Of a stretch of 32,909 nt of DNA, positions 1 through 7,290 are shown piece after piece. This DNA is from Sulfuricurvum kujiense (GTDB lineage Bacteria > Campylobacterota > Campylobacteria > Campylobacterales > Sulfurimonadaceae): NCBI GenBank assembly GCA_002742695.1, contig DLUI01000071.1, forward strand, positions 21,534-54,442, in the 5' to 3' direction. The position numbers and the translations under genes are program-made. Position 1 is the stretch's first letter. Each line of letters begins with the position of its first letter. Below the pieces are notes generated by a model. The model did no database searches. It saw nothing but the letters and a program-made list of their open reading frames with translations, and had not been told where the DNA came from.

Positions 1-558
1 TCGATGTACGTCGGGGAATCGGAAAAAAATGTACGAAAGATTTTTGATACCTACGCCGATTTGACCCGCCAAACGAAGACTGAACCGATTTTGCTTTTGA
101 ATGAAGCGGATCAATTCCTCTCTTCGCGTTCATCCGGAGTCGGTTCCTCTGCCGATCAGATGCACAATCAGATGCAAAATATCTTTTTGGAGCAGATTGA
201 GAAATTTCAGGGGATTTTGATTGCAACAACCAATCTCCTCGAAAATATTGACCAAGCTTTTTCACGCCGATTTAACTACAAAATCGAGTTTAAAAAACCG
301 GATCAAAAACAGCGGCTGACACTCTGGAAGATGATGCTGCCGAAAAATGCGCCGTATGCGGAAGGGTTTGATGTTGAAAAACTCTCAACATATCCTTTAA
401 CAGGGGGACAAATCAATTTGATTGTCAAAAACACGGCCTACCAAGTTGCCGCACGCGCTGAAGGCTCCTTCAGACTTGAAGATTTTATCAGTGAGATCCA
501 AAAAGAGCGATCAGGAAGCTTTGAGGGGGAAAAATCGGTGGGATTTTTAAGTCATTAA
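1..558 (+). CDS. AAA+ family ATPase, C-terminal part (5' end outside window)
   Basis: The reading frame is open from base 1, so the true start lies upstream; about 185 residues are visible. They form the second half of an AAA+ ATPase module. In order there is a YVGESEKN stretch as found after Walker A in classical AAA proteins, a Walker B-like strand ILLLNEAD, a sensor-1 segment IATTN, a paired arginine finger in FSRRFN, and a C-terminal lid with the sensor-2-like segment TGGQINLIV. Walker B reads NE where DE is usual; the glutamate is kept but the magnesium-coordinating aspartate is Asn. Proteins of this kind use ATP hydrolysis to remodel other proteins. The substrate cannot be told from this fragment, and the N-terminal domain that would help is missing. 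It ends about 105 bases before the chemoreceptor start and does not look co-transcribed with it. Family assignment is firm; specific role unknown. Confidence 0.85.
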   Translation, partial: SMYVGESEKNVRKIFDTYADLTRQTKTEPILLLNEADQFLSSRSSGVGSSADQMHNQMQNIFLEQIEKFQGILIATTNLLENIDQAFSRRFNYKIEFKKPDQKQRLTLWKMMLPKNAPYAEGFDVEKLSTYPLTGGQINLIVKNTAYQVAARAEGSFRLEDFISEIQKERSGSFEGEKSVGFLSH

Positions 559-600
559 TTTATCAAAAAGTTATCACGACATGACCTAAATTTCACCAAA

Positions 601-632
601 TTGTTGTATTTGCAACAAAGCGGGAGTATAAT
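601..632 (+). promoter_or_regulatory. Probable sigma-70 promoter of the CZB chemoreceptor, with a palindrome over the -35 region
   Basis: A perfect TATAAT lies at 627-632. Seventeen bases upstream is TTGTAT (604-609), a fair -35 element. The -35 region is embedded in an inverted repeat, TTGTTG (601-606) and CAACAA (613-618), which could be an operator. The predicted transcript start is about 25 bases before the ATG at 665. The -10 match is strong; operator function is inference. Confidence 0.55.
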
Positions 633-664
633 CCACCATATTGAGCAATAAAGTGGAGAATATT

Positions 665-1759
665 ATGGGTTGGTTTAGTGATGATACACAGTTGAGAGAG
701 GAACTCTCATCGCTGCAAAAAGAGAACAGTGCACTACGAGAACAAAATCAAGAACTCTCCCATAAACTTCATGAATGTGAAACGAAGATTGCAGAAGAGC
801 AGGAGCGGCATCGATGTGGAAACGCATCGGCTGTTATGACCTATCAAAATGAGCAACTCAAAAAAAATCTGATCGATGTTCAGGGGAATATGGCCTCATC
901 GGTCTCTTCTTCTAAAGAGCATATTGCCCAATCCACGGAGTTGTTGGAAAATATTGTTGAGCTTGGACATAAAGCCTCTGGTATTTCACATACGTTGGAA
1001 GGGTTGAATTCTTTAGCATTAGAGTCTATGGAGACGGTTAAAGCCCTTTCCGAACGTGCGCAAGATGTGGCGAGTATTTTGGTACTGATTAAAGATATCT
1101 CTGATCAAACAAACCTCTTAGCACTCAATGCCGCAATCGAAGCGGCGCGTGCGGGAGAACACGGAAGAGGATTTGCGGTTGTTGCGGATGAAGTTCGTAA
1201 GCTGGCGGATAGAACGGACAAAGCGATCAGCGAGATCAACATCTCATTACAGTCAATGAAACAAGACGTTACCACTATCGGCGATAAATTTGAGCAAGTA
1301 CAAGAGAGCATCGAAGAATCAAACGAATCAATCGGAAGCTTTAATGCTAATATGGACCATAATGCCCAGATGATGAGGGAAACGTTTATGAGTACGGAAC
1401 ATACGGCAGAACGTATTTTTATGAGTTTGGCGAAATTGGATCACATTATCTGGAAAGTCAATACCTATCTCTCTGCGATTACTAAAAAAGAGCAGTTTAA
1501 TTTTGTCGATCACCACAATTGCCGTTTGGGTAAATGGTATTATGAAGGTGAGGGATCCGATTTCTTCAAACATACACCAAGTTATTCATCCCTTGAATCT
1601 CCTCACTCCGTTGTCCATAACTCTACCCACAAAATCTTTGATTTGATGAAGAGTGAGGATGTCGGGTCTGAGCGATTTGTAAAAGTATTTGAAGAGATGG
1701 AACATGCAAGTGACGGCGTTTTTGCTACACTTGATCGGATGCTTCAAGAGAAAAACTGA
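665..1759 (+). CDS. Soluble methyl-accepting chemotaxis protein with CZB zinc-binding domain
   Basis: A 364-residue cytoplasmic chemoreceptor with no transmembrane segment. The N-terminal 60 or so residues are a charged coiled coil. Around residues 145-185 lies the conserved receptor hairpin tip ([19 protein letters not shown], then [15 protein letters not shown]), which binds CheA and CheW. The C-terminal 110 residues match the CZB (chemoreceptor zinc-binding) pattern in order: [15 protein letters not shown] and H-x3-H. In known CZB domains these supply the His/Cys zinc ligands and sense zinc or oxidants such as hypochlorous acid. I chose the ATG at 665 because GGAG at 655-658 is correctly spaced from it. 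An upstream in-frame TTG at 641 has no comparable ribosome site. The gene stands alone with its own promoter. It probably feeds a cytosolic cue into the chemotaxis array; the ligand is not visible from sequence. Confidence 0.9.
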   Translation: MGWFSDDTQLREELSSLQKENSALREQNQELSHKLHECETKIAEEQERHRCGNASAVMTYQNEQLKKNLIDVQGNMASSVSSSKEHIAQSTELLENIVELGHKASGISHTLEGLNSLALESMETVKALSERAQDVASILVLIKDISDQTNLLALNAAIEAARAGEHGRGFAVVADEVRKLADRTDKAISEINISLQSMKQDVTTIGDKFEQVQESIEESNESIGSFNANMDHNAQMMRETFMSTEHTAERIFMSLAKLDHIIWKVNTYLSAITKKEQFNFVDHHNCRLGKWYYEGEGSDFFKHTPSYSSLESPHSVVHNSTHKIFDLMKSEDVGSERFVKVFEEMEHASDGVFATLDRMLQEKN

Positions 1760-2072
1760 TATTGCTTCGATTAGTAGCATAGGGTATTCAGTGGAACACC
1801 TCTTAAATCCTCAATCTTCACGACAAATTGTTCCGTTTTGATACGAAATGAGAACATTTCTCCCAAAGTGTTACGTAATTTAACATTTATCTCCAAAACC
1901 CAATTACGCGGTGTTTCTTATAGTGACAGAGACATTTAAATATCGTATGGATAAGGGTTTGTTTAATTCTCTTTTTGTTATAGTGCAACAACTGTTTTTA
2001 TAAAAACCGTATAGCGTGGCGGAGAATTTCTCTGCGACGGGATATGCCATCAACCACAAAAAGGTCGGAACT
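1760..2072 (+). other. 313-base intergenic region ahead of the nuo operon
   Basis: No credible gene lies here. A GTG at 2016 is in frame with nuoA but has no ribosome site before it. The region holds a small inverted repeat, TGTTA (1869-1873) and TAACA (1881-1885). It also holds two copies of TTATAGTG exactly 60 bases apart (1918-1925 and 1978-1985), the second lying next to the proposed nuo -35 element. No terminator for the upstream chemoreceptor gene is evident. The length suggests a regulated promoter or a long leader. Confidence 0.6.
1975..2004 (+). promoter_or_regulatory. Candidate promoter of the nuo operon
   Basis: TTGTTA (1975-1980) and TATAAA (1999-2004) are separated by 18 bases and resemble sigma-70 elements. 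A start near 2011 would leave a leader of about 60 bases before the nuoA ATG at 2073. Other AT-rich hexamers nearby could also serve, so this is a candidate only. Confidence 0.4.
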
Positions 2073-2462
2073 ATGGAGCATTACAACGTAGCAAATCCTT
2101 ACTTTGGGGTATTTGTACTGTTTGTGTTGACGTTTGGTGCATTTTATGCCACAACCGTTATCGCACGTTTAGCCAGCCGCGCATTAGCGGCCAAAGATAC
2201 TGAAAAACTGAAGCTTACGGTCTACGAATGTGGACCGGAAGTGACGAAACAACCCAATCGTATTTCGACACAGTTTTATCTGTTCGCATTGTTGTTTTTA
2301 TTGTTTGATGTGGAGATTGTTTTTATGTTTCCATGGGCGATCGATTTTAAACTATTAGGGTGGTTTGGATTCGTTGAGATGATGATGTTCATCTTATTGC
2401 TGGCAATCGGTTTCGTTTATGCGTGGAAGAAAGGGGCTCTCGAATGGCACAACATCAAGTAA
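2073..2462 (+). CDS. nuoA: NADH-quinone oxidoreductase subunit A
   Basis: A 129-residue membrane subunit of complex I and the first gene of the operon. It has three hydrophobic helices. The conserved loop between the first two contains [10 protein letters not shown], which in the family includes the cysteine that sits near the quinone tunnel. The segment [15 protein letters not shown] in the second helix is diagnostic of NuoA/ND3. I chose the ATG at 2073, with AAGG eight bases upstream, giving the usual family length. The longer version from GTG 2016 would add about 19 residues that do not look like a NuoA N-terminus. The 3' end overlaps nuoB by 19 bases, so translation of the two is probably coupled. 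Confidence 0.95.
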   Translation: MEHYNVANPYFGVFVLFVLTFGAFYATTVIARLASRALAAKDTEKLKLTVYECGPEVTKQPNRISTQFYLFALLFLLFDVEIVFMFPWAIDFKLLGWFGFVEMMMFILLLAIGFVYAWKKGALEWHNIK

Positions 2463-2953
2463 ATTATCTCAAAGATGGCGGGCTTCCCGTTGCATTGACG
2501 ACGATTGATAAAGTAGTTAACTGGGGTCGATCTAATTCACTCTGGGCATTGACGTACGGTTTGGCATGCTGCGGTATTGAAATGATGGCTTCGGGGGCAT
2601 CACGGTATGATTTCGACCGGTTCGGTACGATTTTCCGTGCCTCTCCGCGTCAAGCAGAGCTTATGGTCGTTGCAGGAACATTGACGAAAAAACATGCGGA
2701 GTTTATTCGCCGTTTGTACGATCAAATGACCGAACCAAAATGGGTCATCTCGATGGGTTCATGCGCCAATACCGGCGGTATGTTTAATACCTACGCAACG
2801 GTTCAAGGGGTTGATCGTGTTATCCCAGTCGATCTCTATCTTCCGGGATGCGCACCTCGCCCTGAGACACTTCAGTATGCAGTATTATTGCTACAACAAA
2901 AAATTCGACGTGAGAGTGCATCCCGCGCTCAAAAACCAAAAAGGTTGATGTAA
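2444..2953 (+). CDS. nuoB: NADH-quinone oxidoreductase subunit B
   Basis: A 169-residue peripheral subunit that carries cluster N2, the last iron-sulfur centre before quinone. The four expected ligands are present: the tandem pair Cys42-Cys43 in LACCGIEMM, Cys107 in GSCANTGG, and Cys136 in PGCAPRPE. The start is the ATG at 2444, preceded by AAAGGGG at suitable spacing and lying inside the end of nuoA. A GTG at 2423 in the same frame would add seven residues with no family support. The stop overlaps the nuoC start by one base. Length and motifs are those of a normal NuoB, so the N2-to-quinone step of this complex looks standard. Confidence 0.97.
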   Translation: MAQHQVNYLKDGGLPVALTTIDKVVNWGRSNSLWALTYGLACCGIEMMASGASRYDFDRFGTIFRASPRQAELMVVAGTLTKKHAEFIRRLYDQMTEPKWVISMGSCANTGGMFNTYATVQGVDRVIPVDLYLPGCAPRPETLQYAVLLLQQKIRRESASRAQKPKRLM

Positions 2954-3759
2954 TGAGAGCTTACACCCCTAAAGACGACGTACAGAAAAAACCCTATTAC
3001 ACCGACCGTTACTGGGTTGCTCCTCAGGTAGCGAAAAGCGATGTTTCTGAAGATGCGGTATTCGCTCACGATCTCGAAGCGATCAAAGCAAAGTTTGAGG
3101 TCTTGGATGCCTATATCCAAGTGAAGCAAATGGTTGTTGTAATCAATGCAGCGGATAACTTCGGCGTAATTGAACTCATGAAAAATGAGCTTGAGTACAA
3201 TCAGCTCTCTGAATTATCAGCAATCGATTGGTTAGCAACTGAGGGGAAATTTGAGATTTTCTACCAAATGCTCAGTATGTCTAAACGCAAACGTATCCGT
3301 GTGAAATGCAAAATTGATGAGAAAGAGTCGATCCAAAGTCTCTCTTCTCTTTTCCGTTCTGCCGACTGGTCTGAGCGTGAGATGTACGATATGTTCGGCG
3401 TCGTTGTTAATAACCATCCGTTTATGAAACGTATTTTGATGCCGGATGATTGGGAAGGGTTCCCGCTTCGTAAAATCTATCCGCTCCAAGGGGATGAGTT
3501 TGCCCAATGGTACGAAGTGGATAAAATTTTCGGAAAAGAAGCACGCGAGATTATTGGGCCTGAAAACCGTGATCCGGCACGAGTGGATCGTTACGACACC
3601 GAACGATTTTCGCGTTTGGGGCACGAAGTACCGCGTGGTACCGACATCTCTCAAGGTGAACCGGATACTCCATTGTGTTACCAAGAGAATGAGGGTGTAT
3701 TCCTCATCCAAAAATTTGACGCAGAAAAAAGCGTCGTGATCTCTGATCGCGATCGTTAA
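2953..3759 (+). CDS. nuoC: NADH-quinone oxidoreductase subunit C (30 kDa)
   Basis: A 268-residue hydrophilic subunit of the connecting module of complex I. The family signature is visible around residues 135-175: [20 protein letters not shown], followed by [19 protein letters not shown]. An N-terminal extension of roughly 60 residues precedes the conserved fold, which begins near the [10 protein letters not shown]-like region. Nuo C is a separate gene here, not fused to nuoD as in Escherichia coli. The ATG overlaps the nuoB stop by one base. The last 40 residues, rich in charged and polar residues, extend past the conserved core. Assignment is secure. Confidence 0.96.
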   Translation: MRAYTPKDDVQKKPYYTDRYWVAPQVAKSDVSEDAVFAHDLEAIKAKFEVLDAYIQVKQMVVVINAADNFGVIELMKNELEYNQLSELSAIDWLATEGKFEIFYQMLSMSKRKRIRVKCKIDEKESIQSLSSLFRSADWSEREMYDMFGVVVNNHPFMKRILMPDDWEGFPLRKIYPLQGDEFAQWYEVDKIFGKEAREIIGPENRDPARVDRYDTERFSRLGHEVPRGTDISQGEPDTPLCYQENEGVFLIQKFDAEKSVVISDRDR

Positions 3760-3770
3760 GGAATTACAGT

Positions 3771-4997
3771 ATGCAACAATCCAATAGATTACGACCCTTT
3801 TTTGAAAATATTACGTTTGATCGTGACGATAATGAACTGATCCTTAACTTCGGGCCTCAACACCCCTCGGCGCACGGACAATTACGTTTGATGCTCCATT
3901 TGCAGCAGGAGCAAATCACGAAAGCCCATCCGGATATCGGATACCTCCATCGCGGTATGGAAAAAATGGCGGAGAACATGATCTATAACGAGTTCATGCC
4001 GACAACCGATCGTATGGACTATATCGCTTCAAGCTCAAACAACTACGGCTTTGCATTGGCGGTAGAAGAGCTTATCGGGCTTGATGTTCCGCGCCGTGCC
4101 AAAGTGATCCGTATGATGCTTCTTGAGACGAATCGCCTTATGTCTCACCTTTTCTGGTTGGCGACGACGGCTCTGGATATCGGGGCTATGACGGTGTTCT
4201 TGTTCGCGTTCCGTGAGCGTGAGTATTTGATGGATTTGATCGAAGATTACTGCGGTGCCCGTTTGACCCATGCAGCGATCCGCATCGGCGGTGTTCCTCT
4301 TGATTTACCGGATAATTTTATCGCCGATTTGCGTAAATTCCTCGATAAATTGCCGGAAAACATCAAAGATTACGAAGATCTTCTCGATACCAACCGTATC
4401 TGGTTGATGCGTATGGAAAATGTCGGGGTTATCTCTAAAGAGATGGCTCAAAGCTGGGGTTGTTCAGGGGTAATGCTCCGTGCTTCGGGTGTCGAGTGGG
4501 ATATCCGTAAAGAAGAACCGTACGAGCTTTATGATGAAGTGGAGTTCAACGTTCCGGTCTCCGACAAAGGGGACAACTACGCCCGTTATAAACTTTATAT
4601 GGCAGAGATGCGCGAGTCTGCGAAAATCTTGTACCAAGTGATCGATATGTATGCGGGGACTGGACCTGAGTTAATGGCACATGCACCGCAATACATCTCG
4701 GCACCGAAAATCGACATTATGACCCAAAACTACTCGTTGATGCAACACTTTGTCCTCGTGACTCAGGGGATGCGCCCTCCGGTAGGAGAGGTTTATGTGG
4801 CGACCGAATCACCTAAGGGAGAACTTGGTTTTTATATCAACTCTCAAGGTGGAGCCTATCCGTACCGTCTAAAACTCCGTGCGCCGTCGTTCTGGCATAC
4901 AGGTATTTTGACAGACCTATTACCGGGTCACTATATCCCGGACGTTGTATCTATCATCGGGACGACCAACATCGTCTTCGGTGAAGTAGACCGCTAA
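3771..4997 (+). CDS. nuoD: NADH-quinone oxidoreductase subunit D (49 kDa)
   Basis: A 408-residue subunit related to the large subunit of NiFe hydrogenases that, with NuoB, forms the quinone reduction site. Typical segments are [16 protein letters not shown] near residue 27, which holds the quinone-site histidine, then [24 protein letters not shown], and the C-terminal [13 protein letters not shown] lies just upstream of the ATG. It follows nuoC by 11 bases. Length and motifs match ordinary NuoD, and hydrogenase nickel ligands are absent as expected. Confidence 0.97.
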   Translation: MQQSNRLRPFFENITFDRDDNELILNFGPQHPSAHGQLRLMLHLQQEQITKAHPDIGYLHRGMEKMAENMIYNEFMPTTDRMDYIASSSNNYGFALAVEELIGLDVPRRAKVIRMMLLETNRLMSHLFWLATTALDIGAMTVFLFAFREREYLMDLIEDYCGARLTHAAIRIGGVPLDLPDNFIADLRKFLDKLPENIKDYEDLLDTNRIWLMRMENVGVISKEMAQSWGCSGVMLRASGVEWDIRKEEPYELYDEVEFNVPVSDKGDNYARYKLYMAEMRESAKILYQVIDMYAGTGPELMAHAPQYISAPKIDIMTQNYSLMQHFVLVTQGMRPPVGEVYVATESPKGELGFYINSQGGAYPYRLKLRAPSFWHTGILTDLLPGHYIPDVVSIIGTTNIVFGEVDR

Positions 4998-5009
4998 AAG
5001 GAGCATGCA

Positions 5010-5234
5010 GTGAAACGTTACGATTTACGTCATTTAAAAGAGAACTTTGCAAGCCGCATGTCCGCTATTATCAAAGAAGATGCAATCAACGGTGAAGTGT
5101 TGATTTTCTTGTTTGAAATTGGTGATTTTACTTCGGTACAGCAATCGGCTGATTTGGTTAAAGAACTGGGGTGCACCCTCATGAACTCGTTGAAATTCAA
5201 CGAAGCTGACTGGACCATTGTGGTCAAGAAATAA
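5010..5234 (+). CDS. Short NuoE-like complex I protein of the Campylobacterota type (Cj1575c/HP1264-like)
   Basis: A 74-residue protein in the place where nuoE would be. It begins with GTG after AAAAGGAG. The predicted fold is alpha/beta, with a hydrophobic strand EVLIFLFEIGDF in the middle. It contains a single cysteine (Cys55), so it cannot carry the four-cysteine 2Fe-2S cluster N1a of classical NuoE, which is also about twice as long. Campylobacter and Helicobacter have an equally short protein at the same operon position; from memory, the Helicobacter one has been reported to bind flavin. It probably serves as a structural partner of the following flavoprotein. The assignment rests on position and length more than on motifs. 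Confidence 0.8.
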   Translation: MKRYDLRHLKENFASRMSAIIKEDAINGEVLIFLFEIGDFTSVQQSADLVKELGCTLMNSLKFNEADWTIVVKK

Positions 5235-5243
5235 GGAAACGGT

Positions 5244-7280
5244 GTGAGTAAAGTCTATTTCTCCACGTGGCGGGGTGAGCAAATTAACAACATCGGCAAA
5301 CGCGAGGATGCTTGGGAAAATTCTGCTTATAACCTTCCGTTGGAATACAACGAACATGCCCATTCCAAAGCGTTTATCGGTTGGGACGGTGTGGCGCTTT
5401 TTAATCCTGAGGTAGACGTCGTTCGTCTTGCAACAGAATATGCGGCGCAGTATCAGGTTTATTCCGAAGCGTGCGGACGCTGTGCACCGGGGCGATGGGG
5501 TGGACGTATACTATACGATTTGCTTGATAAAATCGCTCGCGGCGAAGGCTCAGTAAGTGATATGGAGCACCTCAAAGAGGTTTCAAGAACGATGCAGGAG
5601 ACCTCTAAGTGTGAGATCGGGAAAACCGTTCCGAATCCGCTATTGGATCTTATGACTCACTTTGAATCAGACTTTATGGCGTGCATCGAGAACCAAAAAC
5701 CTTCCAAGCATTATCATATGGAAGATACCAGCTATATCGCGAAAATTACCGCACCGTGTATGGATGCGTGTCCCGCACATGTCGATATTCCGGCGTATAT
5801 CGAGGGTGTTCGTGATTTACGTTTTGACGATTCATTGATGGCAACGCGTCAAACGATGCCTCTTGCCCATACATGCGGACGTGTCTGTCCTCATCCGTGT
5901 GAGACCGAGTGCCGCCGTACCAATTTGGACGAGCCGATTTCGATCATGGAACTCAAACGTCTCGGTGCCGATTATGAGACCGATCACGGATTTGGATTCT
6001 TTCATCCGAGCGAGAAAAAAGCTTCACTCGGTAAAAAAGTAGCCGTTATCGGTGCGGGTCCTGCGGGACTGACGGGTGCGTACTATCTAGCATTGGACGG
6101 AATCGATGTCGATGTCTATGAAGAGCTTCCGGTACTCGGCGGTGAAGTAGCGGTCGGGGTTCCGGAATACCGTATGCCGATCGATAAATACAACCAAGAT
6201 ATCGAAGCTGTTCGAAGCCTTGGGGTGAACTTTATCACGAACTCCAAAGTCACCGCCGATATGATGCGCCGTTTTGAGAATGAGTATGATGCAACGTTGG
6301 TCGCTACCGGTACCCGTATCTCGAAAAAAGTCTATTGTGATAACGAACGTCCTGAAATCCAAGGATATTGGGGTGCCATCGACTTTTTGGATAAAGTCAA
6401 TCTCCAAGTTAAATACGACATTATGGTTCCCGAAGCCGATCAAAAACGGCACATGCTTCCTGCCGATTTTGTCGATCTAACCGGCAAAACGCTCGTGTGT
6501 GTCGGGGGCGGATTTACCTCGATGGACGTTGTCCGCTGTGCGATCCGTGCAAATGCCAAAAAAGTGGTGATGTTGTACCGTCGTGACGAAGCGACAATCA
6601 TTAAAAATACAACGTATGAAGAGTATCATGAAGCGGTTGAAGAGGGTGTTGAGTTTATTTTTCACTCTGCTGTTGCGGCGATGAAGGATGAAAATGATGT
6701 TCTCAAAGCACTAATCGTTGATCGTTTTGAACTGGTTCCCGATCCGAATGGCGGACGTCCGACCTTGGAAAAAGTGGAAGGGGCAAGTTTTGAGATGGAG
6801 TGCGATTATCTCATCCCTGCCGTTTCTCAAAGTGCCGATTTGAAACTTCTCCCTGAAGAGTGGGAGATCGAGCGCACCTCATGGGCGACGATCAAAACAA
6901 ACGGAAAAGATTATATGACCTCACGTAAGGGAATCTTTGCGGCGGGGGATTGTGAATACGGTCCGATGACCATCGTTAATGCCGTCGGTCAGGCAAAACG
7001 TGCCGCATCGGTGATGTCGCGCTATGTCATGAGTGGCGAAATTACTTTGACGAACGATGAGATTATGGAAGATCACCTCCGCAAGCTCAAAGTCTATGAT
7101 AAAAAAGAGAAGATTCAAGGGTGGCTTCCGGGCTTGCCGCGCCAACACAGTGAAGTACTCACGGTCGATGAGCGCAAAGATAATAATCGTGAAGTGAAAT
7201 ACGGTTTTACACAAGAAGAGGCACTCGCAGAGGCGGAACGCTGTATGCGTTGTTACTATATCGCGATGGTCGCACATTAA
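5244..7280 (+). CDS. NuoF-like/GltD-like fusion flavoprotein, proposed electron-input subunit of complex I
   Basis: A 678-residue protein in the nuoF position, started by GTG after AAGGAAAC. Residues 1-150 resemble only the C-terminal iron-sulfur part of NuoF: SEACGRCAPGRWGG (Cys77, Cys80), then Cys123 in SKCEIG. The third cysteine of the CxxCxxC motif is Gly83. The FMN/NADH-binding part of NuoF is absent. Residues 165-230 form a GltD/SfrB-type cysteine domain with Cys172, Cys176, Cys211, Cys215, Cys219 and Cys223. An FAD fold follows (GAGPAG at 270-275), then a second dinucleotide fold (GGGFTS from 421) and a late FAD segment (GIFAAGDCEYGPMTIVNAVG). Such proteins pass electrons between NAD(P)H and iron-sulfur partners. 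Likely role: oxidise a pyridine nucleotide or ferredoxin-like donor and feed NuoG. Helicobacter and Campylobacter have a much shorter protein here. Donor identity is inference. Confidence 0.85.
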   Translation: MSKVYFSTWRGEQINNIGKREDAWENSAYNLPLEYNEHAHSKAFIGWDGVALFNPEVDVVRLATEYAAQYQVYSEACGRCAPGRWGGRILYDLLDKIARGEGSVSDMEHLKEVSRTMQETSKCEIGKTVPNPLLDLMTHFESDFMACIENQKPSKHYHMEDTSYIAKITAPCMDACPAHVDIPAYIEGVRDLRFDDSLMATRQTMPLAHTCGRVCPHPCETECRRTNLDEPISIMELKRLGADYETDHGFGFFHPSEKKASLGKKVAVIGAGPAGLTGAYYLALDGIDVDVYEELPVLGGEVAVGVPEYRMPIDKYNQDIEAVRSLGVNFITNSKVTADMMRRFENEYDATLVATGTRISKKVYCDNERPEIQGYWGAIDFLDKVNLQVKYDIMVPEADQKRHMLPADFVDLTGKTLVCVGGGFTSMDVVRCAIRANAKKVVMLYRRDEATIIKNTTYEEYHEAVEEGVEFIFHSAVAAMKDENDVLKALIVDRFELVPDPNGGRPTLEKVEGASFEMECDYLIPAVSQSADLKLLPEEWEIERTSWATIKTNGKDYMTSRKGIFAAGDCEYGPMTIVNAVGQAKRAASVMSRYVMSGEITLTNDEIMEDHLRKLKVYDKKEKIQGWLPGLPRQHSEVLTVDERKDNNREVKYGFTQEEALAEAERCMRCYYIAMVAH

Positions 7281-7290
7281 GGGGGGATGG

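Noticed and set aside
2016-2072. Longer nuoA N-terminus from GTG 2016
   Set aside because: No ribosome site before the GTG and the added residues do not look like NuoA; ATG 2073 has AAGG at good spacing and gives the family length.
3232-3711. 159-residue minus-strand open frame inside nuoC
   Set aside because: Lies fully opposite a well-supported gene and shows no recognisable motif.
5244-7280. Stand-alone glutamate synthase small subunit (gltD)
   Set aside because: No gltB nearby; the NuoF-like N-terminal region and the nuo operon position argue for a complex I role.
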